NCBI RefSeq assembly: GCF_000331105.1
Contig: NC_020054.1
Coordinates: 1,787,698-1,851,697 of the forward strand
Source: Fibrella aestuarina BUZ 2
GTDB lineage: Bacteria; Bacteroidota; Bacteroidia; Cytophagales; Spirosomataceae
Length of the DNA: 64,000 bases
Direction of reading: 5' to 3'
Shown: positions 53,130-61,043 of the stretch, piece after piece
Layout of the letters: the number at the start of each line of letters is the position of its first letter
Position numbering within the stretch: position 1 is the stretch's first letter
The notes under the pieces: generated by a model
Database searches by the model: none
What the model saw: only the letters and a program-made list of their open reading frames with translations
Told to the model about the DNA's origin: nothing
Translations under genes and position numbers: made by a program

Positions 53130-54695
53130 TTATCGCGCCACGACGAGCCGGGCTGAAAGGCGTTGGCCGTTGGTGTCGACCGTGACGACGTAAACTCCGG
53201 CGGGTAGTTGTTGCACGTTTAGACCGAGCAGGCGATCGGAGAGGCGGGTGCTGGGTACGTTGGTTGAGCGACCGGCGGCATCGTGGACCCGCACGGTTCC
53301 GGTGCTGCTGGCAAACGCATCGGCTTCGAGCGTGACGGCGGCGGTGGCAGGGTTTGGGTAAACGCGCAGGGTCGGGGCGAGCGGTTCGGTGGCTGTAATG
53401 ACTTGCCTGAAGATGGGTACGTTGTCGAAACTGCGTTGGAGCACCGTGGTCATGTCGGCTTTGCTGGCTCCCAGCCAGTCGGTCAGCAGCGTGGCATAAA
53501 CCTGCCGAAAATCGGTCTGCATTTTTATGTTGCTGTTATCGAGGTCGGTGAGGCTTGGGTTCTTGCCGATGACGGGCGTTTTCACCCCTTTGCCAAATAC
53601 AAACAGCGGTGCCGCGAGGCCGTGGTCGGTGCCAAAACTACCGTTGGAAACCGCCCGCCTACCAAACTCCGAGAACGTCATGCCGGCCACGCGGTGGTCG
53701 ACGCCCTGCAGCTTCAGATCGTCCTGAAACGCCTTGATAGCCTCTGACAGTTGCTTCATCAGGTTGGCGTGGGGCCCGGTCGTGGTGTCGGTGGCGACGA
53801 CCTGCCCGGCATGCGTATCGAAGCCGCCGATGGTCACGTAATAAACGCGGGTTTGTAGCCCGCCGTGAATAAGGCGCGCCACAATTTTGAGCTGATCGGC
53901 CAGGCCATTGCTGGCTGGGTACGTGGTCAGATTCTTGCCTTTGCCCGCCGCCGTTTTGATCTGCGCCGCGTACTGCACCGACGAGACCTGCTGCTGCCGG
54001 ATGAAGCTGATGTGGCGGCCCGCTACTGTGTTGGCAACGGGTTCGGTGTCGACCACCGGCTTATCGCCAACCAATTGGGCAAAGGTGTCGGGGTTAGGAA
54101 TGGCGACGGCCAATGGGCCACCCGGTCCGGCAAAGGCCGTGCTGGTGATGTAGCCAATCTGGATAGCCAGCGGATCGGGCATATCGGCGGTGGGGTAACC
54201 CGTCGGGTAACCGGGCCATTCGCCTTCCAGATAACGCCCGGCCCAACCCGTAAGGAGGGTTTGGTTGGCGTCGGCCCCCGTAAACCAGATGTCGCTGGCC
54301 CGAAAGTGCGAAAAGCTGGGTGTCGGATACGCCACACTGTGCACAATCGAGAGCAGCCCGTCGTTGTAAAGCCGTTGCAAGCCCGTCATAGCCGGGTGGA
54401 GGCCCGTCGCGGTGTTGTTGGCGAGGCGGAGCACCTTGCTTTCGGGCAGGGCAATGTTGGCCCGCAGGCTATTGTATTGGCTCATCTGATCGAGCGGTAC
54501 CACCATATTGAGGCCGTCATTGCCCCCCGCCAACTGAATCAGCACCAAAACCCGGTCGGTAGCCGTAGCCAGATTGGCCAGCGTCTGCATCAGGGCCGAC
54601 GTGGGTTGCCCGAATGCGTTGGCCCCGAAACCGTCCAGAAAAACGGGCAATGCCAGGGCGGCAGTAGCATGCTGTAAAAAATGTCGGCGGTTCAT
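53130..54695 (-). CDS. DUF1501 protein with type IX secretion C-terminal domain
   Basis: A 521-residue protein of the DUF1501 (sulfatase-like fold) family, with a twin-arginine-like leader (MNRRHFLQHATAALALPVFLDG). The body has LVLIQLAGGNDGLNMVVPLDQ, YTIGGFDTHAGQ-like (here TIGGFDTHAGQVVA) and MTFSEFGRRAVSNGSFGTDHGLAAP, the family's conserved blocks. The last 80 residues (LRVYPNPATAAVTLEA...GVYVVTVDTNGQRLSARLVV) are a type IX secretion sorting domain, so it is probably cell-surface. It pairs with the DUF1800 gene upstream, the usual arrangement; the function of the pair is unknown. Confidence 0.93.
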   Translation of the reverse strand: MNRRHFLQHATAALALPVFLDGFGANAFGQPTSALMQTLANLATATDRVLVLIQLAGGNDGLNMVVPLDQMSQYNSLRANIALPESKVLRLANNTATGLHPAMTGLQRLYNDGLLSIVHSVAYPTPSFSHFRASDIWFTGADANQTLLTGWAGRYLEGEWPGYPTGYPTADMPDPLAIQIGYITSTAFAGPGGPLAVAIPNPDTFAQLVGDKPVVDTEPVANTVAGRHISFIRQQQVSSVQYAAQIKTAAGKGKNLTTYPASNGLADQLKIVARLIHGGLQTRVYYVTIGGFDTHAGQVVATDTTTGPHANLMKQLSEAIKAFQDDLKLQGVDHRVAGMTFSEFGRRAVSNGSFGTDHGLAAPLFVFGKGVKTPVIGKNPSLTDLDNSNIKMQTDFRQVYATLLTDWLGASKADMTTVLQRSFDNVPIFRQVITATEPLAPTLRVYPNPATAAVTLEADAFASSTGTVRVHDAAGRSTNVPSTRLSDRLLGLNVQQLPAGVYVVTVDTNGQRLSARLVVAR

Positions 54696-54700
54696 ACATC

Positions 54701-54767
54701 GAATGAGCGAAGGAGATAAAGAGTGGTTGTGTAGCGCTTAGTCACTCATTATCTCTTTCACTCTTTA
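54701..54767. repeat. GAGTGAAAGAG-type inverted repeat between DUF1800 and DUF1501 genes
   Basis: A left arm at about 54701-54725 and a right arm at about 54743-54767 are imperfect reverse complements made of GAGTGAAAGAG/GAGATAA-like units. The DUF1800 stop codon (TAA, minus strand) is the outer end of the right arm. Confidence 0.75.
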
Positions 54768-56333
54768 GTTAAGTTGATACTCGGCCATGCTGAGCATGTA
54801 GGTGAGCAGGTTGGTAAGGCGCGTACGCACGGCGTTCAGGCGAGCCGGATTGGTAGGAGCGGCCATGTAATCGGTCCAGATCGTGGCCCATTCGTAGCGC
54901 GGTACGCCGACCATCAGGACACTATCGATCAGGAAATCGCGCTGGTTTTGCGTTAGCTGAGTGGCAAACAGGAGGGCAGTCCACTCGTCGATAAGCTTGA
55001 CGGGGTCGGCGGGGTCGCTGGTAAGTTTGGCCTGCGCGATCAGATCGAAGGTGATCCGGTCGGTGCCGTACTTCACTGCGCCCGCGCTCACTTCATTGGC
55101 AAACCGGCTGCGCAGGGCCAGCGTGGTGCTGTTGATCCAGAGTTCGTAGAACCCAACGTCGTAATACGGTCGCCAGCCAAATACGCTGGGCTGGTCCATT
55201 ACGTTTTGTTGCTGCTCATTAGTGCGGGCCTGTAGGTAGGCCATCAGCGCCGTAAAGCCCGTAGCGTTGGCGACGGGGTCGGGCGCGGCCAGCCCAAAGT
55301 AGCGCAACGTGCCGATCGTCAGCTCGACGGGGGCTTTGATCATAGCGCCCCGGAGGGCGTCGTCGAAAAAATGTTCGCTCGTCAGTAGGGCGGTTAGCAC
55401 AGGTTTCAGCTCATAATCTTTCCGAAACAGCGCCGCCAGTGGTTCGATGAAGCCCTGCTCGATGGTGGCTGGAATATCGGCATTGATAAACCAGCGGTAC
55501 AGTTTCCGAACGATAAAACGGGCCGTTTCGGGCTGTTTAAGGATCATGTCGACCAGGTCGCCCAGTTCGGCGTCGCCTGCGGTGGTGCCACTCCGGCCTT
55601 TAATGACGGTGTTGCCGTAAGCCGCCGAAAATGGCTTGTCAGTGGTGTCGTGCTGGGCGGCCCGGAAGGTAGCGGTCATATCGGCGGTGGTTTCGCTGCG
55701 GTAGCCGGTGTCGGTCCAGCCCGTGAGCACCCGCGCGGCCGCCTTGACGTCGTCTTCTGAGTAATTCCGGGTGCCCGTAATCGGGTTAGTGGCCCCGATG
55801 GTAAACAACTCCTGTAGCTCGCGGGCGTAGTTTTCGTTGGGCTTGCCGACGATGTTCTGGTTGCCATTGAGGTAGCGCAGCATAGCCGGGTCTTTGGTCA
55901 CGTCGATCACGAACGACCGGAAATTACCCAGCGCGTGGCGGCGAAGCAGCGCGTTTTGCCGATACATATACCGGGCATCATTGACTACGGCAAAGGTGGA
56001 AACAAAGTGATTCTGCCAGAACAGCGTCATTTTTTCGCGTAGCGACGTCCCTTCGTTCAGCATGAGGCCCAGCCACCAGTATTTGGTTGCCGACTGCCAC
56101 GTGCCCTGCAAGGGTTGACTGAAAGCCAGGGTGTTGAAAGGCTTGAGGGTGGTCGGGTCGATGGGCGGGGTTGGCGTTGGGGAAGTTGCCAGCAGCGTCT
56201 GTAGGGCGGTCTGCGGGGTTTGCCCCGTAAACTGCCTGATCTGCGCCGGGGTCGGGCCCAGGGTCGCTCGCCGGAGTAAGTGAGCCGCTTGCGCCTGCGT
56301 TAGTGGTTTCCGAAAAGGGTCAGTAAGGGCCAT
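54765..56333 (-). CDS. DUF1800 family protein
   Basis: A 522-residue protein of the DUF1800 family. Recognisable segments are AAHLLRRATLGPTPAQIRQF near the start, WWLGLMLNEGTSLREKMTLFWQNHFV, GKPNENYARELQELFTIG and YSEDDVKAAARVLTGWTD, followed by RFIVRKLYRWF. The family is largely helical and nearly always next to a DUF1501 gene, as here. ATG 56333 is chosen because it lies just before the conserved N-terminal region; an upstream ATG adds 23 residues without family character. Its stop belongs to the adjacent inverted repeat. Confidence 0.92.
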   Translation of the reverse strand: MALTDPFRKPLTQAQAAHLLRRATLGPTPAQIRQFTGQTPQTALQTLLATSPTPTPPIDPTTLKPFNTLAFSQPLQGTWQSATKYWWLGLMLNEGTSLREKMTLFWQNHFVSTFAVVNDARYMYRQNALLRRHALGNFRSFVIDVTKDPAMLRYLNGNQNIVGKPNENYARELQELFTIGATNPITGTRNYSEDDVKAAARVLTGWTDTGYRSETTADMTATFRAAQHDTTDKPFSAAYGNTVIKGRSGTTAGDAELGDLVDMILKQPETARFIVRKLYRWFINADIPATIEQGFIEPLAALFRKDYELKPVLTALLTSEHFFDDALRGAMIKAPVELTIGTLRYFGLAAPDPVANATGFTALMAYLQARTNEQQQNVMDQPSVFGWRPYYDVGFYELWINSTTLALRSRFANEVSAGAVKYGTDRITFDLIAQAKLTSDPADPVKLIDEWTALLFATQLTQNQRDFLIDSVLMVGVPRYEWATIWTDYMAAPTNPARLNAVRTRLTNLLTYMLSMAEYQLN

Positions 56334-56625
56334 AGATCGGCAGAAAAAGGAGTCATGGGAGCACGCACTCGATGAGCGACTGTCGGGCGCGACTCCGCTC
56401 ATTAAAGATCGAATCCGCTAGGCAGTTTTACTAATTAAACCCTTGTTAATGGCCCGCCGAACGTACCTGATGCCGTACTACTTACCATGGGAAAGGTAGA
56501 TGGGCACACGAAATCGCGCGTCCACTAAACTTTTTCCTAAGTAGCGGCAACTGGTACAATACTTGCCACGGTTGGTATACGCCTGCATCAGTTGCCACCA
56601 ACGGCTGCTCAGGAAGGCACCTAGA

Positions 56626-57741
56626 ATGACCACCGCTTCCTACTCCCTGACGACCGAACACGCCCATTTACTCCGGGCCGCTCTTTGCCCGCCCGACGAA
56701 GCTCTGGCGCACTGGCAGGCGTGGCGAAAGATTCGCAACCTGCATGCTGCTTCGCCCGCGCCTGAGTCGGTGAAACGCGCTTTTACCCTGCTCGACGGCA
56801 GCGCGCAGCAATTGCTGCCGATGATCTGCCGCAAGCTGGAGCAGTCGGACGACGCGCTGATGGGCTACTTACAGCAAGCCTATGAGACAACGCTGCACGA
56901 GAACCAACGCCGACTACGGGTAATGAGTACAGCCCTCCAGGCGCTTCGGCAGGCCAATGTGGCGTCGTTGTTGCTGGGCAGCCTGCCACTGTCATTGACA
57001 CATTACGGTGATATGGGCATGCGGGCCATGGATAAACTGTCGCTGCTGATCCCGACCGAAAAGACCGATGTCGCGTTGGCTGCCCTGCGTCAGCAGCAGT
57101 TGCTGCCGTCGACCGTTGGGTTGCGGCACCGGCGCCAACTAGCTTCACTACTTCTGACGGGACCGGACGGGGTCGGCATACGGCTGCATTGGCATACCTT
57201 GCCCCAGCACACGTATGCCGGTGCCGACGATCCCTTCTGGGCCGATGCGAGTCAACTCGAGTTGCCAACAGGATTACCCGCTCTAACCCTCTCGCCCACG
57301 CACCTGCTCTTTCAGACGCTGGTTGTTGGCTATCAGGGAGGCCGCCGGACGGCGTTACCTGCCATGCCCGACAGCATGCAACTCATCCGGACCGGGCAGA
57401 TCGTGTGGGATGAATTGCTCGACCTGACCGAACGCTTTACGTTCCGTATCCCGGTGCGCCGGGGCTTGATGGCCCTGCAAACGCACGCCGATCTGGTTTT
57501 GCCACCTGCCGTGCAGCATCGGCTGCGTCAGATGGTGCCGACGGTGGCCGAGCAGCGCTATTTCGATTTACTCAGTTCCATTCCGAAAAACCCGCTGAGC
57601 CAGCGTTTTCAGCGCCTGCGCTGTAGCCGACTAGCATTGCGGCTTTTTCATCAGAACAGGTCGCGGGAGTCGTTGCGCACCGTGGTCTGGCACCACCTAA
57701 ATCCCCGCCTGGCCTGGCCCGAGGGGGAGTGGTCGCGTTGA
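56626..57741 (+). CDS. nucleotidyltransferase-fold protein, probably inactive
   Basis: A 371-residue protein resembling the uncharacterised nucleotidyltransferase family often encoded near polysaccharide or peptide-synthesis genes. The diagnostic region reads LLLGSLPLSLTHYGDMGMRAMDKLSLLIP (residues 115-143): the GS motif (Gly118-Ser119) remains but the metal-binding D-x-D of the usual RxMxDIDLLV is MDKLSLL, with Lys137 and Ser139 at the Asp positions. It may be a pseudoenzyme. A mostly helical C-terminal half follows. ATG 56626 is chosen for its match to the family start. It stands alone. Confidence 0.65.
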   Translation: MTTASYSLTTEHAHLLRAALCPPDEALAHWQAWRKIRNLHAASPAPESVKRAFTLLDGSAQQLLPMICRKLEQSDDALMGYLQQAYETTLHENQRRLRVMSTALQALRQANVASLLLGSLPLSLTHYGDMGMRAMDKLSLLIPTEKTDVALAALRQQQLLPSTVGLRHRRQLASLLLTGPDGVGIRLHWHTLPQHTYAGADDPFWADASQLELPTGLPALTLSPTHLLFQTLVVGYQGGRRTALPAMPDSMQLIRTGQIVWDELLDLTERFTFRIPVRRGLMALQTHADLVLPPAVQHRLRQMVPTVAEQRYFDLLSSIPKNPLSQRFQRLRCSRLALRLFHQNRSRESLRTVVWHHLNPRLAWPEGEWSR

Positions 57742-57752
57742 GCCGCAGGCGG

Positions 57753-59117
57753 CTATTGCCGTGACAAGCGGCTGAGCGTTTGGTCTATATAGGATTTGGG
57801 GAGCCAGTTGGTACCCATCATGACACCCTCGATCTGCCGGGTATTCCCGATGTTGATGAGTGGGTTAGCACGTAGCAAGACCAGATCCGATACATTACCG
57901 ACTTTGATGGTGCCCCAATCCGGTTTGTTGAGGTAGTCGGCTACGTTGACCGTTCCGGCGCGCAGGGTTTGGTAGGGGGTAAGGCCCGCGTCGACCATGT
58001 ATTGCATTTCGTGGTGAATGGAAAAGCCAGGCACGTTGAAGACCTGCGGCGCATCGGAGCCAAGCAACAGCGGAATGCCATTCTTCTGACATTCGTAAAT
58101 CAGTTTCCGACGTACCTGAATCAGCCGGTCGGCCTTGGCTTTGGTGAAGTTAGGGCTGTTGAGGTAGTTGGTTTTGGCGTTGACCCAGTTCGTAATCTCC
58201 TGCGGCTTCATGTAACGCATTTCTGGCGCATTGGTGTATGCTTCAGCGGGTTGCGCCGACAGCCACCGTTCGGCCAGCGCCTGCGTCGGCACCACCCGAA
58301 TGTTGGTCCCGCGCAGGGCGGCGATTAACTTCGGAATGCGGGCCTCGTCGGTGCGATCGGCGATCCAGGCGCCAAACAACCCCGTTTCGGGCTCCGCCAG
58401 GGTGTCGCTGCCTGGCGTAATGGCTTCGATAAACCCATCGAGGTGATCGATAGACGAATACCGGGCGTCGATAGCCCGCCACACGCCCACGTTGAACGAC
58501 ACATGCCCAACAAACGGAATACCAACCTCTTTTGCTGTGCGGGCAATGGCTGGGAAGGTCTGATTGGTAAGACCGGGATGGAGTTTAAGGAAATCGTAGC
58601 CCGCCGCTTTTTGCTCGCGCACCATCTCGGCGCCACGTTCCGGCGTTTTCACCGTCTGCCCGTTGAAGGAGGGGCCAGTGGTATACACATGCGGCCCCAG
58701 CACCGTACCGTCGTTGACCTGGCTGCGCAGTTCGAGGTGTCGCGGGTGGCCGAGCATGCCCCGGATCGTCGTGATCCCGTTGACCAGATACAGCATCAGC
58801 ACGTCTTTCATCGGTTCCATATCATCGATGGGCGGGATATGGGCGTGCATTTCGGCCCAACCGGGTACCAGGTATTTACCCGTGCCGTCAATATAAAGCG
58901 ACTCACTGCCGCGTTTGATGGACTGCTTACTAGGATAGATGCCCGTGATCCGACCATCACTGATCGTCACAGTCTGGTTGGTCAGCACCCGCTCCCGGTC
59001 CATTGGAATAACATTGACGCCCACAAAAACGATCTCCCGAGCCCGGTTGCTGACCAGTTCCTGCCCGACAACGGTATTGACGAGCGAGACAAAGAGAAAG
59101 AAAAAGAAGATGCGCAT
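57753..59117 (-). CDS. secreted amidohydrolase-family metal hydrolase
   Basis: A 454-residue exported amidohydrolase (signal MRIFFFFLFVSLVNTVVG). It has an N-terminal beta domain, the metal-binding HxH in VPGWAEMHAHIPP (His91 and His93), the lysine region YDFLKLHPGL, FVGHVSF and SIDHLDGF as further metal-binding histidines, and a catalytic Asp in LLGSDAPQV. The family includes imidazolonepropionase-like and prolidase-like enzymes acting on cyclic amides or dipeptides; the substrate here is unknown. ATG 59117 opens the signal peptide. The gene faces the nucleotidyltransferase-like gene tail to tail with 11 bases between. Confidence 0.9.
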   Translation of the reverse strand: MRIFFFFLFVSLVNTVVGQELVSNRAREIVFVGVNVIPMDRERVLTNQTVTISDGRITGIYPSKQSIKRGSESLYIDGTGKYLVPGWAEMHAHIPPIDDMEPMKDVLMLYLVNGITTIRGMLGHPRHLELRSQVNDGTVLGPHVYTTGPSFNGQTVKTPERGAEMVREQKAAGYDFLKLHPGLTNQTFPAIARTAKEVGIPFVGHVSFNVGVWRAIDARYSSIDHLDGFIEAITPGSDTLAEPETGLFGAWIADRTDEARIPKLIAALRGTNIRVVPTQALAERWLSAQPAEAYTNAPEMRYMKPQEITNWVNAKTNYLNSPNFTKAKADRLIQVRRKLIYECQKNGIPLLLGSDAPQVFNVPGFSIHHEMQYMVDAGLTPYQTLRAGTVNVADYLNKPDWGTIKVGNVSDLVLLRANPLINIGNTRQIEGVMMGTNWLPKSYIDQTLSRLSRQ

Positions 59118-59179
59118 AGGCGTAGCTGGTTTCGACGCCAAGGTACGGCAAAGGAGCGTTTGACCACGACGCCGATCCA

Positions 59180-59707
59180 TCAGGCGGTGGCTTCGCCGCC
59201 TGTTTTTTCGTTGGGCCACTGCGCGAAGCCAAAGGGCAACTGGGCGTCGGCGTCGGGTCCAAATGGGTCTGTCTTGGCAAGCTGCCCAGCCTGTTCGGTC
59301 CAGTTGGCGGCTTCATGAATGCGGAAATGTGTGCCGCCCGCTTCCAGAATGGCGCGGATGCGCTCGACAGGGGTGTTGGCCAACTGGTTGAATGTACGGA
59401 TGCCGCCCGCGATGAGCAGTGAGGCTACTTCCGGCCCGATTCCCTCGACCGACACAAAATTGTCGACCACGTCCATGTTTGGGTCAGTGGGAGAGGGCTC
59501 TTCCAGCGAGATCAGTTCAACGTGGGTGCCGTCGCCTTCGTTGGTAATGTCGATTGTTTCGGCCCGCACGCCATCCATCGTATCGACGGTGTCGGCCAGT
59601 TCGGTGATAGAGTTATTAGGCCCAACATACACGTCGAGCGTGGTATTGGGGTCGAGGGGCGCTTGCTCGTCGTCGGTTGGTTCGGGAACAGGTGCTTGAG
59701 TTGCCAT
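59180..59707 (-). CDS. helix-hairpin-helix domain protein
   Basis: A 175-residue acidic protein. Residues 88-145 (FVSVEGIGPEVASLLIAGGIRTFNQLANTPVERIRAILEAGGTHFRIHEAANWTEQA) are a helix-hairpin-helix/SAP-like domain as found in proteins annotated DUF4332 or 50S L21-like fusions of Bacteroidota. The first 85 residues are Asp/Glu/Pro-rich and probably disordered. The domain may bind DNA, but the acidic charge makes that uncertain. The gene is upstream of the amidohydrolase on the same strand, 62 bases away. Confidence 0.75.
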   Translation of the reverse strand: MATQAPVPEPTDDEQAPLDPNTTLDVYVGPNNSITELADTVDTMDGVRAETIDITNEGDGTHVELISLEEPSPTDPNMDVVDNFVSVEGIGPEVASLLIAGGIRTFNQLANTPVERIRAILEAGGTHFRIHEAANWTEQAGQLAKTDPFGPDADAQLPFGFAQWPNEKTGGEATA

Positions 59708-59807
59708 ACAAGTGGTGTCAGGTTGCCTTGTCTAGACCTACTATCCTTGTATATCGTTTGAGGTACTTATTCAACGGCAGATCGGTCGGCTGGGTACAAG
59801 AGTAAGT

Positions 59808-59854
59808 TATGCGGTGAATAATACTTATATTCGCCGCATAGTATGCGGTGAATA
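59808..59854. promoter_or_regulatory. three-copy TATGCGGTGAATA operator-like repeat of the fic gene
   Basis: TATGCGGTGAATA lies at 59808-59820, its near-reverse-complement TATTCGCCGCATA at 59828-59840, and a third direct copy at 59842-59854, ending 2 bases before the ATG. Copies 1/2 and 2/3 make two overlapping dyads. Position over the promoter and start implies repression, possibly by the Fic protein's own wHTH domain. Confidence 0.75.
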
Positions 59855-59856
59855 GC

Positions 59857-60993
59857 ATGTACATCTACCAAAGACACGATTGGCCCGCTTTTCACTGGGA
59901 TCAGGAATACGTATCGAGGCCACTGGCTCAGGTGCGGTACAGGCAGGGAAGGCTTATTGGCCACATGACGGCATTAGGTTTTTCGCTTCAAAATGAGGCG
60001 ATGCTGGATACTCTGACGCTCGATGTCCTGAAATCGAACGAAATCGAAGGGGAGCTCCTCAACGCCGAACAGGTACGTTCGTCGATTGCAAGACGGTTGG
60101 GGATCGAGACGTTTGGGCTGGTTGCTGTCGACCGTGACGTAGAAGGCATTGTCGATGTCCTTTTTGATGCGACGCAGCGGTTTACTGAGTTGTTGACCGG
60201 GGATCGCTTGTTCGACTGGCATGCCGCCCTATTTCCGACTGGGCGCAGTGGCATGCACCGCATTACAGTGGCGAACTGGCGCACCCAGGAAGCTGGCCCA
60301 ATGCAGGTGGTATCGGGCGCGTCTGGCCGGGAAATTGTGCATTTTCAGGCACCTGATTCGGCTATAGTGGGTGCTGAAATGCAGCAGTTTATCGATTGGT
60401 TTAATGCCGATGTACCAATTGACCCCGTGTTGAAAGCCGCCGTTGCCCACCTGTGGTTTGTAACCGTGCACCCCTTTGATGACGGGAACGGTCGGCTAGC
60501 CCGCACTATCGCTGACATGCAGTTGGCGAGGGCTGATCGTAGTCATAGGCGTTTCTATAGCATGTCGGCGCAGATTCGTAAAGAGCGTAACGCCTATTAT
60601 GCTGTACTCGAACGCACTCAACGCGGTGATTTGAACATTACCGATTGGTTAAGCTGGTTTCTAGGCTGTCTGGACAGAGCCCTATCGGCTGCCGAAGCGG
60701 GGCTGGCAGTAGTGCTACGGAAAGCACGCTACTGGGAATGGTTGCACACCAAATCGCTCAATGACCGTCAGCGACTGCTCATCAACAAATTGCTGGACGG
60801 TTTCGATGGAAAACTCACTTCCTCCAAGTGGGCGAAGATTGCCAAATGCTCGCAGGATACGGCACTGCGCGATATTCAGTCTTTGCTGGAACAAGGCGTT
60901 CTGGAAAAAGAAGCAGGGGGCGGGCGAAGTACAAGTTACTGCTTGATTGATTTGCCAGCCAATGGGTTGGATGGATACGGCCCTCAGCCATAA
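59857..60993 (+). CDS. Fic-domain protein, class II, with DUF4172 and winged helix
   Basis: A 378-residue Fic enzyme, expected to transfer AMP (or a related group) onto a target hydroxyl. The DUF4172 N-domain carries the class II inhibitory motif SNEIEG (Ser60, Glu64), the active site is HPFDDGNGRLAR (His205), and the C-terminal 60 residues form a winged helix (SSKWAKIAKCSQDTALRDIQSLLEQGVLEKE) likely to bind DNA. No antitoxin gene is needed for class II. ATG 59857 is chosen; a GTG 9 bases upstream falls in the operator-like repeat. The gene is lower in GC than its flanks and has its own terminator. Confidence 0.94.
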   Translation: MYIYQRHDWPAFHWDQEYVSRPLAQVRYRQGRLIGHMTALGFSLQNEAMLDTLTLDVLKSNEIEGELLNAEQVRSSIARRLGIETFGLVAVDRDVEGIVDVLFDATQRFTELLTGDRLFDWHAALFPTGRSGMHRITVANWRTQEAGPMQVVSGASGREIVHFQAPDSAIVGAEMQQFIDWFNADVPIDPVLKAAVAHLWFVTVHPFDDGNGRLARTIADMQLARADRSHRRFYSMSAQIRKERNAYYAVLERTQRGDLNITDWLSWFLGCLDRALSAAEAGLAVVLRKARYWEWLHTKSLNDRQRLLINKLLDGFDGKLTSSKWAKIAKCSQDTALRDIQSLLEQGVLEKEAGGGRSTSYCLIDLPANGLDGYGPQP

Positions 60994-60997
60994 AAAA

Positions 60998-61027
60998 AGC
61001 GAGCGATGGGGTTAGCCATCGCTCGCT
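60998..61027 (-). terminator. terminator between fic and the DUF6600-like gene
   Basis: AGCGAGCGATGG and CCATCGCTCGCT pair perfectly (12 bases, loop 6). On the minus strand the stem is followed by a run of seven T, so it primarily ends the minus-strand lipoprotein gene; it also lies 5 bases after the fic stop. Confidence 0.92.
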
Positions 61028-61043
61028 GGTTACGGTGGGACTC

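Noticed and set aside
59857..60993. Fic toxin-antitoxin pair
   Set aside because: No antitoxin gene lies beside it and the inhibitory SNEIEG motif is inside the protein, so it is a self-inhibited class II Fic.
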